A stretch of 64,000 bases of DNA from Pseudomonas abyssi (GCF_002307495.1 NZ_NTMR01000009.1:124001-188000), one strand, 5' to 3'; positions 44,717 through 54,870 are shown, counted from the first letter of the stretch. The notes: generated by a model from the sequence alone, not told the origin. Program-made: numbers and translations.

Positions 44717-47452
44717 ATGCGTCAATGCTGTCTACTCCTGCTGCTCTGGGCATTATCCGGCAGCCTCATCGCAGCGCCGCCCCAGCCGACCGCCATGCAG
44801 GCATTGGCGCCGCTCGAGATTACCCGGGACAGCCCACGCATCAACCTCACCAGCCATCTACTGCTGCTGGAAGACCCCGCAGGCAACCTGACAGCCGACC
44901 GATTGCTGCAAGGCCAGCAGCATCTGCCCTGGCGTCAGGTGCACACTCGTTTTGTCAACGAAGGCAAGAACCATTCGGTATGGTGGCTGCAGTTTGCCCT
45001 GCACAACACCGGCAATGTGCCGGTGCAAGGCGTTCTGCAAGTGGACTACGCCCTGCTTGATCAGTTGCACCTGTACCAGCAAACCCCGGACGGTACCCTG
45101 CGGGACCAGACCGGAGGCGACTACCAGCCGTTCGACGAACGTCCGGTAGGCGTCAGCAAGCACTGGTTTGCCCTGGAGCTGACGCCCGGTGTCCATCGCT
45201 TCATGTTGCGCGTCGACAGCAGCAGTACCGTTTTCATACCGCTGCACTACGCCAGCTGGCCGGCCAGCAGCGCGCAGCTGGAAACCAGCATGCTGTTGCA
45301 CGGCCTGTTCTATGGCGTACTGCTGGGGCTGCTGGCCTACAACCTGTTTCTGCTCAGCTCCCTGCGCGAGAAAACCTATTTCTGGTACCTGCTGTACCTG
45401 CTGAACATGGTGTTGTTCATGGCGGCCTTCGATGGCCTGGCCTGGAAGTGGATCAATGCCAGCGTGTCCGTGCAAACGCTGACTATTTACACCCTGATGT
45501 TTCTGCACTGTGCGGTGTCTACCCAGTTCAGCCGCTACTTCCTGCATACCCGCGAGCAGTTCCCGCAACTGGACCTGCTGCTACGCAGCGGGATCCTGCT
45601 GGTGCTGCTGGCCATGATCAGTTTGCCGCTGATCAGCGTTGACCTGTACAACAACATGGCCAGCCTGACGGTACTGATCAGCTCCATCGTGCTGTTATTC
45701 AGCGGGTTGTATGTCTGGCGCCGAGGCTTTCGCTACGGCTCCTACTACACTCTGGCCTGGAGCCTGCTGCTGATCTCCCTGGTGCTGTCAACGGCCGGCT
45801 CACTGGGTTACGAGCTGCCAGGCATTCCGTACGGTTCGCATTGGGTCAAGATTGGCACTTGCGCCGAAATGATCCTGCTGTCCCTGGGCCTGGCTGACCG
45901 CATCAATGCGCTGAAAGAGGCGCGCTTTCACGCCGATGAGTCAGCGCGTCAGGCGCGCCTCGAAACCCGGGCCCAAGGGCGCTTTCTGGCCCGCATGAGC
46001 CATGAGATTCGCACCCCGATGAACGGTGTGCTGGGCATGCTGCAACTGCTCGGTGATACCCGCCTGGACAATCGTCAGCGCTTTTATCTGGATACCATCA
46101 GCAAGTCAGGCCAGACCCTGCTGACCGTCATCAACGACATTCTCGACTTTGCTCGCCTTGAATCAGGCAAGGTGGAGCTGGAACAGCTCCCCTTCGACCC
46201 GGAAGAGCTCGCCTCCGATGTGACCGGACTGTTCACCGCCCAAGCGTTGGAGAAACGCCTAGCACTGTACTGCAGCGTTGCCCCTCACCTACCCCGCCAG
46301 TTGCAGGGTGACCCGACGCGCCTGAAGCAGATCCTGATGAATCTGCTGAGCAACGCCTTCAAGTTTACCGAGCAAGGTCACGTCAGCCTGCACCTGGACG
46401 GCCGCCCTGCCGGTGGCGAGCGTGATCTCTGGCTGCTCGAATGCACCATACGCGACACCGGTATCGGTATTGCGGAGCAGGCCCAGAGTCAACTGTTCAA
46501 CTCCTTTACCCAGGCCGACAGCAGCACTACACGGCGTTACGGTGGTACCGGCCTGGGCCTGGCAATCAGCCAGGAACTGGTGCGCCTGATGCAAGGCGAC
46601 ATCACCTTGCAGAGCACCCAGGACGAAGGCACCAGCATCCGGGTGCAGGTGCCGCTGAGAGCAACCGAACTCCAGGCGCCCCGCCCTGACACGCCACCGG
46701 TTGCCGCGCTGATTGCGCGTCAGAGCGATGCGCAGCTGAGCTATCGCCTGCAGCTTGAGCGCGTTGGCTATCGGGTCATCTGCCAACCGGACGGCGCAGC
46801 CAGTGACTGCGAATTGATGATGATCGACTGCCAGGGTATTGCTGTTGATCAGCTGCAACCCCTGATAACCGACGGGCAGACGCCGATTTTGCTGCTACGC
46901 GCAGCAGACGACCACCGCCCCCTGTTGCCCGGCAAAGGCGTGCTGCTGGAGCAGACAACGCCGCTGCTGCCCGCTCAACTCCGTGAGCTGTTGCGCCAAC
47001 TGCTTGCCCCCCAGCCCGCCAGCGACGAGCCGCCGAGTAGCAGCGGCCAGCCACCGGTTGTCAGAGGCCATCTACTGGTTGCCGAGGACAACCCGGTGAA
47101 TCAGCTGGTCGTGCGCAGCCTGCTGGAAAAGGCGGGTTACAGCGTAGAAATTGCCGAGAACGGCGCAGAGGCCGTGCAACGCTACCGCGATGCCCCGGCC
47201 AGCTACAGCCTGATTCTGATGGACTGTGAGATGCCGGTTCTCGACGGGTTTGAGGCCACCAGACGCATTCGCGCGCATGAGCAGCGCGAGCACCTGGCGC
47301 GCATTCCTGTTGTTGCGCTCACAGCCCATGTTCTCGACAGCCACCGGTTGGAAGGCATGACCGCCGGCATGGATGACTACCTGGCCAAACCCGTCGAGAA
47401 CGAACAACTGTTTGCCTGCCTGCGCCGCCTGATCAAGCCAGCAGCCCTATGA
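44717..47452 (+). CDS. 7TMR-DISM hybrid sensor histidine kinase
   Basis: This 911-residue protein has a signal peptide, a DISMED2-type periplasmic domain (about 35-185), seven membrane helices (190-395), HisKA with His429 (ARMSHEIRTPMNG), HATPase (DPTRLKQILMNLLSNAFKF; YGGTGLGLAISQ), a degenerate receiver-like segment (about 658-764) and a C-terminal receiver with Asp836 (LMDCEMPVLDGFEATRRIR). The layout resembles RetS/LadS-type kinases that control the Gac/Rsm switch, but the output here is unknown. Its 3' end overlaps the converging TauE/SafE gene by 20 nt. Confidence 0.9.
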   Translation: MRQCCLLLLLWALSGSLIAAPPQPTAMQALAPLEITRDSPRINLTSHLLLLEDPAGNLTADRLLQGQQHLPWRQVHTRFVNEGKNHSVWWLQFALHNTGNVPVQGVLQVDYALLDQLHLYQQTPDGTLRDQTGGDYQPFDERPVGVSKHWFALELTPGVHRFMLRVDSSSTVFIPLHYASWPASSAQLETSMLLHGLFYGVLLGLLAYNLFLLSSLREKTYFWYLLYLLNMVLFMAAFDGLAWKWINASVSVQTLTIYTLMFLHCAVSTQFSRYFLHTREQFPQLDLLLRSGILLVLLAMISLPLISVDLYNNMASLTVLISSIVLLFSGLYVWRRGFRYGSYYTLAWSLLLISLVLSTAGSLGYELPGIPYGSHWVKIGTCAEMILLSLGLADRINALKEARFHADESARQARLETRAQGRFLARMSHEIRTPMNGVLGMLQLLGDTRLDNRQRFYLDTISKSGQTLLTVINDILDFARLESGKVELEQLPFDPEELASDVTGLFTAQALEKRLALYCSVAPHLPRQLQGDPTRLKQILMNLLSNAFKFTEQGHVSLHLDGRPAGGERDLWLLECTIRDTGIGIAEQAQSQLFNSFTQADSSTTRRYGGTGLGLAISQELVRLMQGDITLQSTQDEGTSIRVQVPLRATELQAPRPDTPPVAALIARQSDAQLSYRLQLERVGYRVICQPDGAASDCELMMIDCQGIAVDQLQPLITDGQTPILLLRAADDHRPLLPGKGVLLEQTTPLLPAQLRELLRQLLAPQPASDEPPSSSGQPPVVRGHLLVAEDNPVNQLVVRSLLEKAGYSVEIAENGAEAVQRYRDAPASYSLILMDCEMPVLDGFEATRRIRAHEQREHLARIPVVALTAHVLDSHRLEGMTAGMDDYLAKPVENEQLFACLRRLIKPAAL

Positions 47453-48188
47453 CCCCCTCCACCAGCAACTTACCACCGGTCAGTAGCAGAAACACATAGC
47501 ACAGCTGATAGATGAGCTTCTCGTTGCTGCGCTGCAGCAACCAGTAGCCACAGCGCACACCGATAGGCGCCAAGGGCATCAACACCAGCGAGGTCAGCAG
47601 GTTTTCACTGGAGAACTGCCCGAGGTAGAGATAGGCCGGCACCTTTACCCAGTTCACCAACGTGAAGAATACCGCCAGGGTGCCCATCAGCAGGGTTTTC
47701 TCCAGCCGTTGAGGCAGCATGTACACATTGATCGGCGGGCCGCCCGCGTGAATGCCAAAGCTGGTAAAACCAGATAGCATGCCCCAAAAGCGCCCGCGCC
47801 AGGCATTCGCCGGCCGCGCTTGCTGCTGATCGCGGCGCCACCAGGCATTGATCACAAAGCTGACCGCAATCATCCCGATCAACAGCCGGATGTGCTGCTC
47901 ATTCATCAAGCGAAAGGTCAGCGCGCCGATCAGCACACCGACTATCGCCGCTGGCAGAATGATGCGCAGGTTGGTGCGGTCCCAGCGACCACGGAAAGTG
48001 CGCAAGGCGACCAGGTCCATCAGGCAAAGAATCGGCAACAGGATCGCAGCGGCCTGCTGCGGCGCCACCACCAATGCCATCAGCGGCACCGAGACAATGG
48101 CGATGTTGCCGCCAAACCCGCCCTTGGCGATGCCGTACAGCAACACGGCAGGAATGGCACAGAGATAGAAAAACGGGTCGGTAATCAT
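47433..48188 (-). CDS. TauE/SafE-family sulfite/organic anion exporter
   Basis: This 251-residue membrane protein has about eight helices and the family motifs KGGFGGNIAIVSVPLMAL and TSFGIHAGGPPINVYMLP. Members export sulfite, sulfoacetate or other organic anions. I chose the ATG at 48188 (MITDPFFYL); no strong Shine-Dalgarno is visible for it or for a start 39 bases upstream. Confidence 0.88.
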   Translation of the reverse strand: MITDPFFYLCAIPAVLLYGIAKGGFGGNIAIVSVPLMALVVAPQQAAAILLPILCLMDLVALRTFRGRWDRTNLRIILPAAIVGVLIGALTFRLMNEQHIRLLIGMIAVSFVINAWWRRDQQQARPANAWRGRFWGMLSGFTSFGIHAGGPPINVYMLPQRLEKTLLMGTLAVFFTLVNWVKVPAYLYLGQFSSENLLTSLVLMPLAPIGVRCGYWLLQRSNEKLIYQLCYVFLLLTGGKLLVEGVIGLLA

Positions 48189-48259
48189 GGCACAACGATA
48201 GGCTGACAAAGGCGCCAAGTGTACCATTGACGCCCCGACGTCAGCTGAGAATCAGACGT

Positions 48260-48499
48260 ATGTTGATCCCCTACCAGATGCTTGAACCCGCCACCCTCGA
48301 CGCCCTGCTCGAGGACTTTGTGACCCGCGACGGCACCGACAACGGCTTTGACGACAGCCTTGAGCGCCGGGTTGCCCAGGTACGCCGCATGCTGGGAAAA
48401 GGCGAGGTACTGATCGTATTTCACCCGGACACCGGAGACGTCAGCCTGGCGCACCGCCACAGCATTCCCGCCGACATGCTGCGCGATGCGCAGCTGTGA
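48260..48499 (+). CDS. UPF0270/YheU family protein
   Basis: This 79-residue protein has the YheU pattern MLIPYQMLEPATLDALLEDF and TRDGTDNGF. The function is unknown. It is divergent from the TauE/SafE gene. Confidence 0.9.
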   Translation: MLIPYQMLEPATLDALLEDFVTRDGTDNGFDDSLERRVAQVRRMLGKGEVLIVFHPDTGDVSLAHRHSIPADMLRDAQL

Positions 48500-48538
48500 C
48501 ATATCAGCGCAGAAGCCGCCCCTCGATACCGCCAGTGC

Positions 48539-48567
48539 TTGGAGGCTGACGCCGCAGCGGCTAACAT
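48539..48567 (+). promoter_or_regulatory. Candidate promoter for the small exported protein
   Basis: TTGGAG (48539-48544) and TAACAT (48562-48567) are separated by 17 bp, 33 bp before the start codon. Confidence 0.5.
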
Positions 48568-48600
48568 AAGTCTCTTTCCGTGCGGTCGAGTGAGGTAATA

Positions 48601-48894
48601 ATGAAAACGTTTGCAACCTGGGCCCTGGGCGGCCTGCTTGGCCTGAGCAGCATCTCGGCACTGGCCTGTACCCCAGAGGAAGCCATCGCCAAGGGCGAGC
48701 ACCTTGCTCAGTTGATCTATGACCGAACCAAGGACCAGCCCGGCAAGGCCGAAGAACTGAACGCCCGCCTCAAGGCGCTGCAAGAGCAAGACCCGGCCAA
48801 CGGCCGTTACGACTCCTGCCAGGGCTATCAGCGCATCATCGACGAGCTGAACGCTGAAGACGCCGCCGCAAAAGCCGCGCAAGAAAATCAATAA
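48601..48894 (+). CDS. Small exported protein of unknown function
   Basis: This 97-residue protein has a signal peptide (MKTFATWALGGLLGLSSISALA) and a 75-residue mature, mostly helical chain (CTPEEAIAKGEHLAQLIYDR; ELNARLKALQEQDP) with two cysteines (CT at its start and CQGYQ) that may form a disulfide. GAGGT precedes the ATG at 48601. I do not recognise the family. A perfect palindrome follows. Confidence 0.78.
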   Translation: MKTFATWALGGLLGLSSISALACTPEEAIAKGEHLAQLIYDRTKDQPGKAEELNARLKALQEQDPANGRYDSCQGYQRIIDELNAEDAAAKAAQENQ

Positions 48895-48903
48895 ATTCGA
48901 TAC

Positions 48904-48928
48904 GAATAACGCATATTTTGCGTTATTC
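48904..48928. promoter_or_regulatory. Perfect palindrome overlapping the pirin promoter region
   Basis: Ten-bp arms GAATAACGCA (48904-48913) and TGCGTTATTC (48919-48928) enclose a 5-nt centre. The right arm overlaps a possible -35 (TTATTC, 48923-48928) placed 16 bp before TATAGA (48945-48950). This looks like a dimeric-repressor or LysR-type site controlling pirin; it could also serve as a terminator hairpin for the upstream gene, though no T-run follows. Confidence 0.65.
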
Positions 48929-48981
48929 AATCAAATTATCTGCTTATAGAATGGCGCATAACCTGATTGAGGAGATGCGCC

Positions 48982-49845
48982 ATGACCACCTATCGTACCC
49001 TGCTGGATAGCCGTGTCGGCCAACCCGCCGCCGACGGTGACGGTGTGCGCCTGACCCGCGTATTCGGCGGCCCAGACGCCCGCCAGCTTGACCCCTTTCT
49101 GATGCTTGATGAGTTTGGCTCCGACGCGGCAGCCGACTACATTGGTGGCTTTCCGTCGCACCCGCACCGTGGCTTTGAGACAGTGACCTACATGCTGGAA
49201 GGTCGCATGCTGCACGAAGACCACCTGGGCAACCGTGGCCTGCTCGGCCCCGGCGGCGTGCAATGGATGACCGCCGGACGCGGGATCATCCACTCGGAAA
49301 TGCCCCAGCAGGACCACGGCACCATGCGTGGTTTCCAGCTCTGGCTGAATCTGCCTGCCGCCGAAAAAATGCAGCCGGCCCACTACCAGGATCTGCCACC
49401 CGAGGCGATGCCCACGCGCTCCCTGCCAGGTGGCGGCCAGCTCAAACTGATCGCCGGTAGCCTGGTGCTGGAGGAGCAGACGGTACAAGGCCCCATTCAC
49501 GGCGGCAGCACCCAGCCGCTGTATGTCGACCTGCACCTGGGCGCAGATGAGCAGGTACAACTGCCGACGCCCGCCGGCCATACCGCCCTGTTGTATGTGT
49601 ACGAAGGGGCGGTCGCTATCGACGCAGAGGAAAGCTCAGCCACGCTGACACGCGGCCAGCTTGGCCTGTTAAGCGATGGCGAGGGGGTAAGCCTGACAGC
49701 CGAGGCCGCTGGTACCCGGCTACTGCTGATGGCGGCGCGGCCGATCGGCGAGCCCGTTGTCCAGTACGGTCCGTTCGTCATGAATACCGAAGCAGAGATA
49801 AGACAGGCCGTGCGCGACTACCAGTTAGGTCAGCTCACCGACTGA
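48982..49845 (+). CDS. Pirin family protein
   Basis: This 287-residue bicupin has the complete pirin metal site: His60 and His62 in PSHPHRGFETV, His104 and Glu106 in GRGIIHSEMP. Bacterial pirins include quercetinase-like dioxygenases and redox-linked regulators. GAGGAGATG precedes the ATG. It is monocistronic, with the palindrome above as its likely operator. Confidence 0.92.
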   Translation: MTTYRTLLDSRVGQPAADGDGVRLTRVFGGPDARQLDPFLMLDEFGSDAAADYIGGFPSHPHRGFETVTYMLEGRMLHEDHLGNRGLLGPGGVQWMTAGRGIIHSEMPQQDHGTMRGFQLWLNLPAAEKMQPAHYQDLPPEAMPTRSLPGGGQLKLIAGSLVLEEQTVQGPIHGGSTQPLYVDLHLGADEQVQLPTPAGHTALLYVYEGAVAIDAEESSATLTRGQLGLLSDGEGVSLTAEAAGTRLLLMAARPIGEPVVQYGPFVMNTEAEIRQAVRDYQLGQLTD

Positions 49846-49854
49846 CCACGCACC

Positions 49855-50454
49855 TCAGAGAATCTGGGTACGGCCCGCCAGCGCGTGGGCCAGGGTGCCG
49901 CCGTCGATGTATTCCAGCTCGCCGCCCAGCGGCACGCCATGCGCAATGCGAGATACCTTGATACCACGAGGGCGCAGCAAGCCGGCAATGTAATGCGCGG
50001 TTGCCTCGCCCTCTACGGTCGGATTAGTCGCCAGAATGACTTCGGTCACGGCTCGCCCCTCCAGACAGTCGAGCAGTGCCGGTACGCCGATCTCTTCTGG
50101 GCCCATGCCATCCAGCGGAGACAGGTGCCCCTTGAGCACAAAATAGCGGCCGTGATAGCCGCCAGCCTGCTCTACCGCCCAGACATCAGCGGGGCTCTGC
50201 AGCACACAGAGCAGGCTGTCGTCGCGACGCGGATCACTGCACAGCGAACAGATCTCGGTCTCGCTCAGGGTGCGGCAACGTTTGCAATAGCCCACCCCGT
50301 CAATAGCAGCCTGCAGCGCCTGCGCCAGATGGGCTGCTGCCGGACGATCACGCTCCAGCAGGTGCAACGCCATGCGCTGCGCCGTCTTGGGACCAACCCC
50401 TGGCAGGCCGCGCAGGGCGTCGACCATCTGCCGGATAAGCGGACTGAAGGCCAT
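49855..50454 (-). CDS. recR: Recombination mediator RecR
   Basis: This 199-residue protein has an HhH motif ([20 protein letters not shown]), a four-Cys zinc site ([16 protein letters not shown]), a Toprim domain ([36 protein letters not shown]) and a C-terminal tail. It acts with RecFO in gap repair. It is separated from ybaB by 3 nt. Confidence 0.97.
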   Translation of the reverse strand: MAFSPLIRQMVDALRGLPGVGPKTAQRMALHLLERDRPAAAHLAQALQAAIDGVGYCKRCRTLSETEICSLCSDPRRDDSLLCVLQSPADVWAVEQAGGYHGRYFVLKGHLSPLDGMGPEEIGVPALLDCLEGRAVTEVILATNPTVEGEATAHYIAGLLRPRGIKVSRIAHGVPLGGELEYIDGGTLAHALAGRTQIL

Positions 50455-50457
50455 GGA

Positions 50458-50784
50458 TCAGAACGGCATCTTGAAGCCGTCGGGGAGATTCATGCCCCCG
50501 GTGAAGCCGGCCATCTTTTCCTGATTGGTCTGCTCCAGCTTGCGCACCGCATCGTTGATGGCGGCGGCGATCAGGTCTTCGAGCACTTCCTTGTCTTCCT
50601 GCATCAGGCTGTCATCGATGCTGACACGGCGCACATCGTGACGACCGGTCATCAGCACGGACACCAGACCAGCGCCAGACTGACCGGTGATTTCCATGTT
50701 GGCCAGTTCTTCCTGCATCTTGGCCATCTTTTCCTGCATTTGCTGGGCCTGCTTCATCAGGCCTGCCATGCCACCTTTCATCAT
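50458..50784 (-). CDS. ybaB: Nucleoid-associated protein YbaB/EbfC
   Basis: This 108-residue protein has [21 protein letters not shown] and the conserved [23 protein letters not shown] segment. YbaB/EbfC dimers bind DNA with little sequence preference. GAGGATAGC precedes the ATG; it lies between dnaX and recR, the conserved order. Confidence 0.96.
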   Translation of the reverse strand: MMKGGMAGLMKQAQQMQEKMAKMQEELANMEITGQSGAGLVSVLMTGRHDVRRVSIDDSLMQEDKEVLEDLIAAAINDAVRKLEQTNQEKMAGFTGGMNLPDGFKMPF

Positions 50785-50801
50785 GACGCTATCCTCGTAG
50801 T

Positions 50802-52802
50802 TCAGTTGACGGGGGCATCCAATGGACGGATGCTTCCTTCACAAATATGGGCGGCGAAGTCACTTTGCAAGCGTTGCACCAGGGGATCGGCGACGATACT
50901 TTGCTCGGCAGCGCGCTGCCGGGCGGCCTTGCGTCGGGCAGCTGCCACAGCAGGCGTTTCCTGAGTAGGCGCTGCCACCTCGACCAGCAGCTGCACCGGT
51001 TGCTCCTGCACAGTGCCAATGGCCTGCTCCAGCCGCTTGCGATGATTCTCGTTGTACAGGGCACTGTGCCCCGGGTCCAGATGCAGGGTCCAGATCCCCT
51101 GCTCGCGGCCGACCAGCTGACAGTGCGCGGCAATACTCTGGGTCAGACCGGTCAACCCCAGGCGTTCGAACAGCGCCAGCCATTCGGCCGCTAGGCCACT
51201 GGCCGGTGGCAAGTCACTGATGGCGTCTTGTGCTTCCTCGGCAGCGGCCTGCTCTTCGGCATCCGGTAGCTGCCAGTCGTCGATATATTGGGCGACGTCC
51301 AGTTCATCTTCATCGCACTCACCCATCCCGCTGTCATCCGGCGGCGGGCCATCCATCCAGTCGGCGGGCGGCTCATCCTGCGGTGGCTTGATCGGCGTGG
51401 TCGAGCTGATCGGGTGGCTGACCGGATCGGGCTTCGCCTGCGCCGGCTCAGGCTCAGGCTCTGGTACGACGGGCTTAGCTGCTTCGGGTTCGGGCTCAGG
51501 CGCTGCTCCTGGCGGCTCGACCGCAGGTGCAGGTGCAGGTGCAGGTGCAGGTGCAGGTGCAGGAGTATGAGACTCGACAGCTGCAGCAGGCGCAACAACG
51601 GGCGCTGCGGCTGCCGGGGTCGTCTCGGGTTCAGTCTTGGCCGGACTGGACCCCGTCGACTTTTCCGGCGCGTCGCCGGGCGGCACCACCTGCCCCGCTG
51701 GCCGAACATCAGCCAATGTGCCAGGCCGGAAGGCCAGCATCCGCAGCAACGCCATTTCCAGGCCGCCACGAGGCTCTGGCGCCAGCGGCAGGTCACGGCG
51801 CCCGTGCAAGGCCAGTTGATAGAACAGCTGCACGTCCTCGGCACTGACCTGCCCGGCCAACGCCAGCACACGCTGCTGATCACCCAGACTGTTATCGGTT
51901 GCCTCAGGCACCACCTGGGCCATCGCCACGCGCTGCAACGTCGAAATCAGTTCGGCCAGCACCCCGGAAAAGTCCGCGCCCTGCTCTGCCAGCTCGGCTA
52001 CTGCCGCCATCAGGGCTCGCGCGTCACCAGCGATCAGCGCTTCCAGCACAGAAAACACCTGGCCGTGGTCGATGGTGCCGAGCATGTTGCGTACTTCGGC
52101 CACCTGCAACTGGCCGTTGCCAAAGGCAATAGCCTGGTCGGTCAGGCTCAGGGCATCGCGCATCGAGCCATCGGCAGCACGCCCCAAAAGCCACAGCGAC
52201 TCCTGATCAAAACCGATCTGCTCATCGGTCAGAACATGCTGCAGGTGCTCAACCACCTTTTCCGGCGGCATATTCTTCAGGGAAAACTGCAGGCAACGCG
52301 AAAGAATGGTGACCGGCAATTTCTGCGGATCGGTCGTAGCCAGCAAAAACTTGACGTGCTCCGGCGGCTCTTCAAGGGTTTTCAGCAGCGCGTTGAAACT
52401 GTGGCTGGAGAGCATGTGCACTTCGTCGATCAGGTAGACCTTGAAGCGCCCACGGGTCGGCGCGTACTGCACGTTCTCCAGCAGCTCGCGGGTGTCTTCA
52501 ACCTTGGTGCGACTGGCAGCGTCGACCTCGATCAGGTCAACGAAGCGACCCTGGTCAATTTCCAGACAGGATGAACAGGTGCCACAGGGCTCGGAGCTGA
52601 CCCCGGTCTCACAGTTCAGGCATTTGGCCAGAATCCGCGCGATGGTGGTCTTGCCCACACCGCGGGTGCCGGTGAACAGATAGGCGTGGTGCAGGCGGTT
52701 GTTGTCCAGCGCATTGATCAGCGCCTGCAGCACATGGGTCTGTCCGACCATTTCACGGAACAGGCGCGGACGCCATTTGCGGGCAAGTACCTGATAACTC
52801 AT
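50802..52802 (-). CDS. dnaX: DNA polymerase III tau subunit DnaX
   Basis: This 666-residue clamp-loader protein has Walker [10 protein letters not shown] (Lys51), zinc cysteines C64, C73, C76 and C79, Walker B DEVH and the sensor segments of domain I-III up to about 370. A long Pro/Ala/Glu-rich linker (about 380-540) contains a PAPAPA run encoded by a hexanucleotide repeat, then the C-terminal tau region that binds DnaB and alpha. I see no A-rich slippery heptamer like the E. coli gamma frameshift site. The ATG at 52802 is chosen over a longer frame because [12 protein letters not shown] is the family start. Confidence 0.96.
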   Translation of the reverse strand: MSYQVLARKWRPRLFREMVGQTHVLQALINALDNNRLHHAYLFTGTRGVGKTTIARILAKCLNCETGVSSEPCGTCSSCLEIDQGRFVDLIEVDAASRTKVEDTRELLENVQYAPTRGRFKVYLIDEVHMLSSHSFNALLKTLEEPPEHVKFLLATTDPQKLPVTILSRCLQFSLKNMPPEKVVEHLQHVLTDEQIGFDQESLWLLGRAADGSMRDALSLTDQAIAFGNGQLQVAEVRNMLGTIDHGQVFSVLEALIAGDARALMAAVAELAEQGADFSGVLAELISTLQRVAMAQVVPEATDNSLGDQQRVLALAGQVSAEDVQLFYQLALHGRRDLPLAPEPRGGLEMALLRMLAFRPGTLADVRPAGQVVPPGDAPEKSTGSSPAKTEPETTPAAAAPVVAPAAAVESHTPAPAPAPAPAPAPAVEPPGAAPEPEPEAAKPVVPEPEPEPAQAKPDPVSHPISSTTPIKPPQDEPPADWMDGPPPDDSGMGECDEDELDVAQYIDDWQLPDAEEQAAAEEAQDAISDLPPASGLAAEWLALFERLGLTGLTQSIAAHCQLVGREQGIWTLHLDPGHSALYNENHRKRLEQAIGTVQEQPVQLLVEVAAPTQETPAVAAARRKAARQRAAEQSIVADPLVQRLQSDFAAHICEGSIRPLDAPVN
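51523..51563. repeat. GCAGGT hexanucleotide repeat within dnaX
   Basis: About 6.8 exact tandem copies of GCAGGT read on the minus strand as alternating Pro-Ala codons. In-frame copy changes would shorten or lengthen the tau linker without breaking it. Confidence 0.9.
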
Positions 52803-52967
52803 TGGCTGTGTTCGGTTCCGTCTGCGGTGGGTCGAATGCAAGCGGGTAATGTACCCAAGCAAGGGCTACAATGCGAGTGAAAGACGCCATTTCTCGCCCC
52901 TGCAAGCGACAGCTGGCGACAGTCCGCGGGACTGGGGCGAAGGCATGCCCGCTAAACCTGTTCGCCG

Positions 52968-54665
52968 TTGCGAGACAGTTTCCAGCATGCCAGAGGACGT
53001 ACCAGAACGATACCAGCCCTAACAAACCTCACGATCAAACTACGGCTTATCCTCCTGACCGCATCAGCTCTGCTACTGCTGATCATCCTGAGCGTCATAT
53101 CGGTCAGTGCGATCAACCAGGCCGCGCAGTCACTGGATACGGTCTACCATGACCGCCTCATCCCGACCGGCCAGCTCGGACGCATCCAGCAGGAATTACA
53201 GAACGTCCGAGCCGAACTGCTGTTATCGTTTCAGCACGACCCCAACCAGCCGATGAGCAACAGCCACGACCACCCGGTCAATCGACACCTCGAGGAAGTC
53301 AACGGCTCACTCAAGCGTATCGACAGCGACTGGAAAGCGTACCTGGCGACGTACCTGACCCCGGAAGAAAAGCAACTTGCGGACCAGGCCAGCCAGCAGT
53401 TGAGCACGCTGCTGAATCAGGGCGTCAACCCGACACTAACCGCTCTGCAGCGCCAGGATTACGCCAACGCAAACCGCACCTTGCTGACATCGCTCCAGCC
53501 TGCAGCCAGCGCGCTGGACGGCACGCTGGAGCGCATGCTCGCCCTTCAAGTCACTATTGCCGAGCAGGAGTATCAAAAGGCGGAGCAGAGCTACTCCCGA
53601 CCCCTGATGATCAACATCGCGACCACGCTGGTGGCACTGGCGGTATTGACGCTGCTCTCATGGAGCATCATTCACGGCATCAGCGCGGCCGTTACGAGGC
53701 TGGAGCAAGCCAGCACACGTCTGGCCGAAGGTGATCTGACCGCTCGCACGGGTGACCAGAGTAACGATGAGCTGGGCCGCATCAGCCAGGCATTCGACCG
53801 CATGGCCGGGCGTTTTCAGCAAACCATCAATCAGGTCGCAGGCTCCAGCAACCAACTCGCGGCGGCGGCCGAGGAAACGTCGGCCATCAGCGTGCAGACC
53901 GGCGACGGCGTGCGTCAGCAGCAGCACGAAGTGGAACAGGTGGCGACCGCCATGCACGAAATGACCACCACAGTGCAGGACGTTGCCCGCAACGCCGCCG
54001 ACGCCGCCGAGTCGTCGCGCCAGGCAGACCAGGAAGCACAGCAGGGGCGGCTGCTAGCCACCCGTACCATCGACGCGATCCAGTCCCTGGCCGAGGAAGT
54101 CGAGCGCGCCGCCCAGGTCATTCAGCGGCTGGAACAGGACAGTGACAACATCAGTAGCGTCCTGACGGTTATTCAGGGCGTTGCCGAGCAGACCAACCTG
54201 CTGGCACTGAATGCGGCCATTGAGGCGGCGCGAGCCGGCGAGCAGGGACGCGGTTTTGCGGTAGTGGCCGATGAGGTGCGCGCACTGGCCTCACGCACTC
54301 AGCAGTCCACCACTGAAATCCAGACCATGATCAGCCGCCTGCAGGAAGGCACTGGAGAGGCGGTGAGCGTCATGCAGATCAGCCGCGACAAAGCGCAGCA
54401 AGGCGTAGAGGCGGTCGGCCTGGCCAGCGATCGTCTGCTGGCGATCACCGACGCGGTTACCCGCATCAACGACGTGAATGCACAAATCGCCTCCGCGGCA
54501 GAAGAGCAGTCTTCGGTTGCCGAGGAAATCAACCGCAATATCACCAACGTCAGTGACATCGGCAAACAGACCCGCACGGCCTCGCAGCAAAGTGCGGCCA
54601 CCAGCGAGGAACTAGCGCGCCTGGCCAGCGATCTGCAGCAGCTGATCAGCCGCTTCAAGGTTTAA
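52968..54665 (+). CDS. Methyl-accepting chemotaxis protein (start uncertain)
   Basis: This protein of up to 565 residues has TM1 at about 27-48, a 4HB-type periplasmic domain, TM2 at about 214-236, HAMP, and a long signalling helix with the hairpin tip [29 protein letters not shown]. The start is problematic: the frame offers only TTG at 52968, with no ribosome binding site, and the expected start just before NLTIKLRL reads CTA-ACA. An AGAGGA lies 24 bp upstream of that point. It lies between the divergent dnaX and the SRP RNA gene. Confidence 0.85.
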   Translation: MRDSFQHARGRTRTIPALTNLTIKLRLILLTASALLLLIILSVISVSAINQAAQSLDTVYHDRLIPTGQLGRIQQELQNVRAELLLSFQHDPNQPMSNSHDHPVNRHLEEVNGSLKRIDSDWKAYLATYLTPEEKQLADQASQQLSTLLNQGVNPTLTALQRQDYANANRTLLTSLQPAASALDGTLERMLALQVTIAEQEYQKAEQSYSRPLMINIATTLVALAVLTLLSWSIIHGISAAVTRLEQASTRLAEGDLTARTGDQSNDELGRISQAFDRMAGRFQQTINQVAGSSNQLAAAAEETSAISVQTGDGVRQQQHEVEQVATAMHEMTTTVQDVARNAADAAESSRQADQEAQQGRLLATRTIDAIQSLAEEVERAAQVIQRLEQDSDNISSVLTVIQGVAEQTNLLALNAAIEAARAGEQGRGFAVVADEVRALASRTQQSTTEIQTMISRLQEGTGEAVSVMQISRDKAQQGVEAVGLASDRLLAITDAVTRINDVNAQIASAAEEQSSVAEEINRNITNVSDIGKQTRTASQQSAATSEELARLASDLQQLISRFKV

Positions 54666-54672
54666 GGTTCCA

Positions 54673-54705
54673 CTGCGGTGCCGGGCTGAATAGACGGCAC
54701 CGCAG
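54673..54705 (+). terminator. Hairpin after the chemoreceptor gene
   Basis: Eleven-bp perfect arms 54673-54683 and 54695-54705 start 8 bp past the stop. There is no T-run, so termination may need Rho. Confidence 0.5.
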
Positions 54706-54803
54706 CGAGCACGCCAACCCCAGGTTCTGGCCACCGGGGCATCCCGCCGACGCACACTCACCTGCAGACAGACCTGAAGATTGCCACACGAAACGCAGGC
54801 ACG

Positions 54804-54828
54804 CGAAAGAAACCTGCCAAAACGGCAG
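54804..54828 (-). terminator. Possible terminator for the SRP RNA gene
   Basis: On the minus strand CTGCC-GTTTT-GGCAG is followed by the T-rich GTTTCTTTC, about 43 nt beyond the RNA 3' end. The 5-bp stem is short. Confidence 0.4.
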
Positions 54829-54870
54829 ACAGAGCGAGAAGGAGAACAAAGCGGGGGGGAGATTGGAGGC

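Noticed and set aside
51100..51700. Programmed frameshift site in dnaX
   Set aside because: No AAAAAAG-type slippery heptamer with a following hairpin was seen in the linker region.
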